NCBI GenBank assembly: GCA_930367205.1
Contig: OV884012.1
Location: 35,064,796-35,128,795 of the forward strand
DNA from: Acanthosoma haemorrhoidale
Taxonomy: Eukaryota > Arthropoda > Insecta > Hemiptera > Acanthosomatidae
Direction of reading: 5' to 3'
DNA length: 64,000 nt
Shown: positions 50,628 through 64,000 of the stretch, one piece after another
Layout of the letters: every line of letters starts with the position of its first letter
Numbering within the stretch: the first letter of the stretch is position 1
The notes under the pieces: generated by a model
What the model was told of the DNA's origin: nothing
What the model saw: the letters and a program-made list of their open reading frames with translations, nothing else
Database searches by the model: none
Position numbers and translations under genes: made by a program

Positions 50628-50962
50628 TTAATAACTGGGACCCCTAGATATTTACTTTGATACCCTATTTAATATGATTGGGATATATTAATTTTTAATC
50701 ACACTAATTGACCCTCTCTTCTTTTCGATTAAAATATTTTGCATTTTAATCACTGGAGCATCAAGTAAAATCTTCATGCAATATATCATTCCTCTATTTG
50801 AACCTGGTGTAAAAAAGTTGTAAATACACTTCCCAAGACAGTTTTGCATTAACGTGATTATAGTCTACTTAAGCACCTAAAGACTAGAATAATATGTAAT
50901 TTATTAATCAAGATGCCTCGATTTTTGATTTAATATCCTACTCAATATGATAGAAAGCTATT
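50628..50962 (+). repeat. dispersed repeat of about 55 bases, copies 4 and 5
   Basis: Copies at 50628-50690 and 50905-50962 in plus orientation. The second reads TTATTAATCAAGATGCC, then TTTAATATCCTACTCAATAT after a short AT stretch. Copies in introns at 23.6 and 39.3-39.5 kb are the same motif on the other strand. Confidence 0.55.
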
Positions 50963-52704
50963 TCTTTATGTTAGTAATTAATTTATTATAGACTCTTCAT
51001 TATTTTTCATGGAGTTGGTTTTATTATTAGCATCAAATGGAACTACAGTGGATTTATCCATGATTTGATCATTCATAGCTCAAAATCAGTGTTTGTACAA
51101 CTGGAAGCACAAGTGTAAACCAATTTCATATTGTGAAGTTATTTGTTAAATAAATAAAGTAAATTTTAAATTCACTTAACATATTATTATGTTAATAATT
51201 AGCTAGCAAGTAATACATAAAGATGAACACATGAGGGCTTGTGGTATTGAAAAAAAAAAAAAATCAATGACACCCTAATAAGCCTTATAATAATTCAAGT
51301 AATAGTCTGTTCTTAGGTGCCTAAGCCAGGCTAAAGATTTAACTGCCCAGTGTTGTTACGTGTTTTTGAAAACAATATGATAATTACATTTACTATCATA
51401 AAATAATTGGAGTGTTATTTATTATCTGGTAAATAATGTACTATTAATAATTACGATTAATATACTAGCCTAAGCAAGAGTGTAAAAACATATCCATTAA
51501 ACGAGCTAGTAAAATTTATCTGCCTACGTAATGATACGGTCAGAAAGGTGCACACTCTCTTAAAAGATCTGTCCTTGTTTAACAGACCAAAACATGCTAT
51601 TCCTCTCATCTCGGCCTTTATTTAATTACCTTGTGTACTTATTAAAACTAGGGGGTCACTACCAGAAATATATTTGATATACCAATTTGAATGCAATAAA
51701 AAAATTATCCTGTTATGATTAATTTTTTTGTTGGATTCAAATTGATAATTAATAAATATTTTCTGTCTTAGTTGAATAGCTATTGAGTGAATATTTATAA
51801 CAACAATTATAAAATGTAAATAATTTATTATTGGAAAATAAATACAAAAACCTGTTCCTCCAAGCTTGTGTACTTTTTATAATTACAATGTTTTATTAAA
51901 TAAAGATCTTTTCTTTTCAAGTTAAAACTTATACATAATGTAGACAATAAAAAATCAGCTAATATTTTTCTGAAAAATTAAAGCCTTTGAAGATAGCGCT
52001 TTACTGATAATAGCTTCTTGCTATGGAGAAGGCTGGAAGGAGCTGGTAATAACCATTCAGAAAAAGACGAAATATGTGTGCTACTTTGGATTGGCCAACC
52101 TTTTTATATCAGTAAAAAAAACAATAATGAACAGCCAGACATCAGTACTGCATAGTTTGATATTCCCTATGTAATGCACTCAGGTTATACCAGTGGAAAG
52201 GGGTATACTAAACCAGTACCACCATGAAATCTTATACAGTGGTTTGTTAATGTTTGTGAAGTGATTTAGACAATAAAAAAATAGGTATTAAAATAGGGCA
52301 CCTACCTGTATGATGCAGAGGCTCCAGATAAAAGAAGTACCCTTTTTAATGTAAAGTCGGAATACATAAGGCAATTAAAAATAAAATGCAACTTTTATAT
52401 CTATATTTTCTTAAATATAGTACAAAATATCAAGTAAACAACAATAATACTTAAGTTCTAGATGTTATATTCATATTGAGGATACGACCAAAGCTGTAAA
52501 AATCTTCAAATATTAAAAAAATTAAGGGTCTTTTTATGTAGCCTCCCAGATACCGAGAGTAATTCTTCCATTAGTTGTTGGGAAACCAGGTAACACAGAA
52601 ATAAAAAATTAATGTATTTGTCAGATCCATTTCATTTTATAAAAAATGTTAAAACGATTGTATAAAATCGAAATTGTGTGATTTCATATATATGAGCCAT
52701 TTAC

Positions 52705-52912
52705 TATAAACCCCTTTCCCAAAAAAATCAAGTTAATTGTTTTTTAATATTTACATTTCTACATTATATTTTCATTTTTAAACAAACTGAAACTTACTAT
52801 CGTAGAGAGGCCTATATATTATATTAGTTAGAATTTGTTTCAAAATTAAAACAATGTAGAAATGTAAATATTAAAACATATTGCTAGTTTTGGAAAATGG
52901 GCTTAGGCTATA
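52705..52912. mobile_element. fold-back (long inverted repeat) element
   Basis: Arms of about 80 bases (52705-52787 and 52834-52912) are inverted copies. Both contain TTAATATTTACATTTCTACA, and the outer parts are more diverged. The spacer is about 46 bases. There is no coding capacity. It is probably a MITE; the target duplication is unclear because the flanks are A/T runs. Confidence 0.65.
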
Positions 52913-53117
52913 AAAAAAAAATATATATAAGGAAGAAATAAAATTAAATATATATTTAAATAAACAGAACTTATATAAAATGTACAATAACCTTATAAAT
53001 TACAGTTTTTTTTTTTAACAAAATCACTTTTCTTGTTCACTTTTGGTTGATGAAATTTATAAAATGTTTTCTTTAAACAAAAAAAAAACATGAACACATA
53101 AAAATAAAGAGTTTTCC

Positions 53118-59103
<5,986 letters not shown>

Positions 59104-62100
59104 ATGGCCGAAGCCGATTCCAAAAAGTTATTAGCTGATTTGCGAGTTGTAGATCTTAAAGTTGAACTTGAAAAGCGGGAAATTGACACGAATGGAGTTA
59201 AGGCTGTTTTGGTGAAGAAGCTGCACAAGGTAAATAAGTTTTGTTACGCTAACGTGAAATCTTAAATTCCAGGTGAAGGCTTGTGCTACGGCATAAGCTG
59301 TTTACTCAACAGATTATTTTAACTTAATACCAAAACATATAATTTCTTAATTTTCTCTTCGTTAATGTATGTTTCTAATCAATGGCTTTTCTGGTAGAAA
59401 ATTTTTGTTAATTTGCCATTAGCTGAGTTTTTCGCTATTTTATGGTTATTTCTTCTCAATGATATTGTTTATTTTCTTAATTAATTTGCTTCTAAAGTTT
59501 TAATGGCGAGTATTTATTTAGATTATAGGTGTGCAGTTTTGTTATATCTAAAGCTGTTTACCAGTGGGTTCCATGTTTAGTTATGGAAGTATTCAATCAT
59601 ACAGATCAAACTAATTTGCTAGGGTGTTAATGTTTAATTTTACCCCTAACATACTGTAAAAGGCCTATAGGTTATCCCGTCTATTCGTTACGAAAAGAGT
59701 TAAGTATTTTGCCAAAAAATTAAATTGAATGGTTGCTTATGGTAGAAGATAAAAAACTAATATTTCAATTGTCAATATTTTACTATCCAAGAATTGTATC
59801 TGCAACTCCTTAATTGAACTTGTTATGAAATAATCCCATATTTGATGTAGGGAGACCTGGAATGGCAAAGTTCAAATGCCCGACTACTAGCATATTAGAT
59901 GTTGCTAACTCGAATCCTTTCATAAGATGTAGTTTTATTATGTGGTTAAATTTTCTTGTAGTGTCGGGTGTGGCATCCTGTAAGTAGTCATCCCCTGTGG
60001 TAATGTTGTTCTCCTTAACAGTCCTTGGCCGTAAAATGTACTGCACTATTGACTTAATACACCTCTTATTCTAAGCATGGATTACTTTTATACTATTTCC
60101 CCACAAATAGGTTAACAGTTTAAATAAATGTTTACCTTTATGAGTAATGCTCTTAAGCGAATGAAAACTGTTAATTGGGTATTCGGTGATGGGTTAATTA
60201 AACATATTAACAATGTTGGTTGGCTGATAATTTATAGTACTTACAGATTCTGTAACATGAAAAAATCTCTTTTTAGGAAAAGTGACTTATAACATTTTGC
60301 TGTCTGAGCACAGATATGAATCTTCAGGGCAGTAAAAGGACTATCCTATTAGGAATCGCTTGAAACTTATTTATTAATACAAATTGAATTGCAGTTGTTT
60401 GAATAAGTGTAATTCTAAGTCACAAACATACATTTACTTATAACCATTGCTGCACATACTTAAATTTCTCGAAACTGATTTTAAAGGCTTTTAAATTTGC
60501 TTATAACAGATCTGATGTCTTTGATATTTGCACTACTACCTGTCTATAATAAGTATTTTATGAATCAAAAGCATTGAAAACTATATTTTTATATGAGTTT
60601 CACCACAGGTTTTTTTTTCCATGCAGTTCATGAATCTCAAAGCCTGCTTTGCCGCCTAATTAATTTTTATAGAGGTGGTTCTCTCTATTAGTGTGTCTTT
60701 GTAAAATTCCATCCTAGAAATAAAGACTTGTCGAAATTCTCAATAGCCATCTGTTTCTATACATTTTGTTTGTGTCCATCTTATATCACGTCGTAGAAGC
60801 CTAGTACTAAAGAGTATTATCTGAAATATAGACTGTGAACTAATTTCCTCGCATTTAAAGGACAGGAACGTGAACTGCCTTTTGGTGCCAATAACTTATG
60901 CCTAAGCGATAGAATTACTGTCTTGTTCATCTTATGGTTTTTTCCCCAAGCCTCTTTCATTATGATGTCACATTAGTCCCTTATTATTCCATATGGTCGA
61001 ATCTTCTAAGGAGGTGTTATTTATTATAGAAGTGAGAATTAAAATATAATCTTAACTGGTTATGTCATGAACATGTGTAAAACATGTTATAAATTAAAAT
61101 TTGTTGCCATAGTTTCATTATTACATATTTTGAACTATGAATTAAGATCCATATTATTTTTGGAACAAGTAATTATTTTATAATTTAAACTTAAAAGGAG
61201 ATATATTTCATTTTTGTAAAGGGGAATCTGTTCTAACATTGATTTTATTTGTGTTGCTGTATTTGATCACTGTTGTCTATTACCCACGAAGAAGGTTATA
61301 ATTATTGTTTAATATTATTTGCATGTTTTGATTTATTTTTTAAATTTTAATATTAACTATTATTCTTAGAAAGATCATTTTAAGGGAATATTTATGAAGA
61401 GTTCTGATAAATTGACTCTAAATATGTGTTTTGAATAGATTTTCTCATTAAAAATGGTTTGTATTTTGTTGTTTATAAGTGTAAATCCAATTTGGTTAGG
61501 TATGCACTTTAGCACCTTGTGAAATACATATGAGGAATCATTGCTTCCAGTAAACATGGTGAATATATTGAAAATAATGATCGTCCCCCCATAAAAATTT
61601 ATAAAGATGATAAATGCTGCATTTGTATCAAACTTCAAGGGTACTTGAGACTTCGTATCAAAAATACTAGTTTAAATTGTGATAGCCACTTTTTTATTTA
61701 TTTTTGCTTCATGCTGTATAGTGTTCATGCCTGTTCCTATTACTAATTAAGGGAGTGGGAGTTAAGGTAAGATTTGAACATTGTGATTCCTCCAGTATTT
61801 TATTTTTTCAAAGTAATATGCAGTGCCAACTTAAGTGTGAAAAATTGACAGTTTTATAGAAATAAACTTTTTTCTTGTATCATTAATCGATTAATTATAT
61901 CCCAGGCAAATTATAGAAATTCCCAGGACTCATTTACAGCTAGATTTTTATTTTACTATGCTCTATTAATAATAGACTTAATAATCACTTAATAAGTGAA
62001 TTGACTCTGATAAATTCCTTCTAGTCTGATTCTCAAAAGGCATTCAAAATGTATGTCTGAAGTTTTTGGGTAGGTCACTAGATGGGTAGGAGGGGTCTCT

Positions 62101-63866
62101 ATGACCTACTTAAACCTGATGGATAGAATAAAGAGATGAACATTGGTCTATGTCCTTGCTGTGATGGACAGCAGTTTTCTAGTCATATCGAATGTGTGCC
62201 CTGATGGTGCACTTTGATCAGGAGAAAAGGTAGATGCTGAGGTAGAGGCAGTTTGTATGACCTCGAATTCACTCATGGAAATCCTTGGGTAGCTTTTTTT
62301 AATGTTATCATGTCAGTCAGGACTTGGTCACGGTGTAATGTCAGTCAGTACAGCCATCGCCACAACAAAATTCATGATAAGTGTTAGTAGTCAATAACTG
62401 TATTCGTTTATCTTAGTGCACTGCTTCATAAACTGTTATATCTTCCTATATAACTTTTGTAGATTTTTTATCTGGTCTATTGTTTGTTAATAATCTCAGA
62501 AGTTATTTCTCATTACATGATTTTTGAGCCAGTGTGCTAAGATCAATTATTATTAAATTTTTACAGAAAGCACTCGATTGAGTCTCCCAGCTTAATGTTG
62601 TGGAATTTTTTACTTGAAATTAATTTTTATCTTGCTTTCATATTTTATCTAGAGCATAATTAATCATTTAATGTTATAGTAATGTTGTTGTTTTTTACCG
62701 TTGTGGCACTAAAACCCCCCCCTCTCCATGCAGTATTAAATTTGTTGTAATTATCTCTTGATCTTTATGGTATGTAATTATATCTTGATGGTCTTTAAGG
62801 TACAAATAAATGTTTTTAGATTCAAATAATTGTTAAATTATTATTAAATTAATGCCTTGGCTACATGATATTAGAATAATGTCAGTCTTCTATTGCTCAT
62901 AAAAAATTTATGTGTGGACCGACTTATGAACTCAGTTGTGAGATGAAATGGAATAGTAAATATAGTCTAAAGATGATTCTATTTGTTTATCAAAAGTGCT
63001 TGTTGTGTACCAAAAACCTTTTATTTTATTGAAGTTAAATTTGAATTTCAAGTAGCAATGTAATTAGTTTATATTGGTTGGTTTCTGACTTCGGCTACGT
63101 GTCCCTGCATAAAACTTAGCTATAGATTCTATCTAGAGGCAAATAATTTGTTGTAAATAAATAATGTATCTTGTTACATAATAGCATCTAAAGCATTTAA
63201 TAATACTATACTTTATTAATTGGTAAATTAAATTGTTTTTTATTTTTTAGGCATTGGTTGATGAGGGTCATGATCCTGACACCTATGTTTTCCAAGTAGA
63301 AAAAGGTCCCTCAACTCCAATGAAACAGAACTCCAAAAGTAAGTTCTTTTTGATTTTTCTGACCACCTTTCACCTGCTAACACTTAAGCTTGCATAAGTT
63401 TCTTGGTATTTACTTACTAGCAGCACTGCAACCTCAAATGAGTTATAGTCTGTTTAGTATCTAAATAACAATTATTTATAAATGTTAAGCTAGATATCTG
63501 AATCTCTAAAGTCAAATGGATTATCAGGGGGAAAAATGTCTATAGATGAAGATGCTTTGTAAAAATTAGTACTTACAACAAGTATTTCCTTATTCTGACT
63601 GGACCTATTATTTGCATGTTTGGATTATATCTAATGTCATTTCTATATTGATTCTTTCAGAAAAAGACCACGAAGAAGGACAAGAGAATGATAGTGAAGA
63701 AAAACCTAGTGAAAAGGAAGTTGCTTCTGCTGGAAAAGATGTACAATCTAAAGAGGTCAAAGAGGCTCAGGACAAGAAGGATGCTGAAAAAGAAGCTGTT
63801 TCAGAAGAAGTAAAAACAACAACAGATTCTGAAAAGAATCTTGATAAGAAAGAAGAAAAAGAAGAG
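59104..63866 (+). CDS. SAFB: SAFB-like SAP-domain protein, 5' part only
   Basis: Exons 59104-59229, 63251-63338 and 63661-63866, phases consistent, 140 codons; the gene continues beyond the window. The N-terminus MAEADSKKLLADLRVVDLKV opens a SAP domain (about residues 8-45: LRVVDLKVELEKREIDTNGV, then KAVLVKKLHKALVDEGHDPD). A strongly charged Glu/Lys-rich region follows. SAP domains bind AT-rich scaffold/matrix attachment DNA. Scaffold attachment factor B proteins also carry an RRM and link chromatin to transcription and splicing; the RRM would lie downstream. The first intron is about 4 kb and splits the SAP domain just before its last helix. Other SAP proteins are possible, but the SAP sequence and the acidic-basic tract fit SAFB best. 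Confidence 0.88.
59230..63250 (+). other. first intron of the SAFB-like gene
   Basis: About 4 kb of AT-rich DNA. The repeat shared with 29.3 kb lies at 62050-62310. No nested gene was recognised. Confidence 0.7.
62050..62310. repeat. dispersed repeat, second copy of the family at 29.3 kb
   Basis: Blocks around CGAATTCAC, TCAGGAG and GGGTAG occur in the same order and at similar spacing as at 29275-29510. The copy is GC-richer than the surrounding intron and has no open frame. Confidence 0.5.
63339..63660 (+). other. second intron of the SAFB-like gene
   Basis: A 322-base intron with GTAAGT donor and TTTCAG acceptor. No element inside. Confidence 0.85.
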
Positions 63867-64000
63867 GTAAGGCTACCTCCTCATTTATGTTGGCTAAGTA
63901 CAGTAGACTTATAACCTGACAGCTATGGGATCAGGCACTTGTCGGATTATTGAGGGGTATACAAAAATATACACTCAATAAAAGCAGACAAAAATACAAA

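Larger units (their letters stand above)
45067..53117. other. 8-kb region without a recognised gene
   Basis: Very AT-rich. It holds the SGCB 3' UTR, a SINE-like element near 46.4 kb, hairpin-bearing repeats at 47.7 and 49.2 kb, a TA microsatellite near 49560, dispersed repeat copies at 50.6-50.96 kb and a fold-back element at 52.7 kb. Open frames are short and none was recognised. Confidence 0.55.

Noticed and set aside
59810..60046. 78-codon minus-strand frame in the SAFB-like intron
   Set aside because: Some resemblance to repeat-derived sequence but no recognised domain and no second block nearby.

Overview
This is a piece of an AT-rich animal nuclear genome, almost certainly from an insect. 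The genes are split by GT-AG introns, some only about 50-85 bases long. They carry animal-specific products (beta-sarcoglycan, a masquerade-type clip-domain protein), and the intergenic and intronic DNA is full of decayed insect-type transposons: jockey-like LINEs, mariner-like and hAT-like MITEs, and tRNA-derived SINEs. The order cannot be fixed from the sequence; a hemimetabolous insect is only a guess.

Bases 1-20084 contain no gene that I can name. They hold several GC-richer islands in AT-rich DNA, a 7-copy tandem repeat, a clean hAT-type MITE with an 8-bp target duplication, and a pair of diverged direct repeats. The signal-peptide exon of the next gene should lie here or further left. 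Bases 20085-34091 (+) hold ten exons of a masquerade homologue: five disulfide-knotted (clip-like) modules joined by Thr/Pro-rich linkers, then a trypsin-fold domain whose catalytic Ser is Gly. Its introns contain two internally deleted LINE copies on the minus strand. Convergent to it, 36453-40353 (-) is a complete six-exon proteasome alpha-2 gene, with a transposon remnant in its last intron and a hAT-like repeat just upstream of its start codon.

Bases 40.7-44.0 kb are repeats and pseudogene debris, including an inverted pair of copies of one coding sequence. A two-exon beta-sarcoglycan gene lies at 44074-45066 (+). About 8 kb follows with no gene I can recognise, and it holds two related hairpin-forming repeats with compensatory base changes. 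ILF2/NF45 (53118-58549, -, eight exons, complete) is divergently paired with a SAFB-like SAP-domain gene (59104 to past the window end, +, three exons seen); about 550 bases separate the two start codons.

The genes are mostly housekeeping (proteasome, NF45, SAFB) or structural (sarcoglycan, masquerade) and do not form a pathway together. The least explained structures are the covarying hairpin repeats at 47.7 and 49.2 kb, the inverted pseudogene pair at 41.6-42.5 kb, and a dispersed motif of about 55 bases found at five or more sites.
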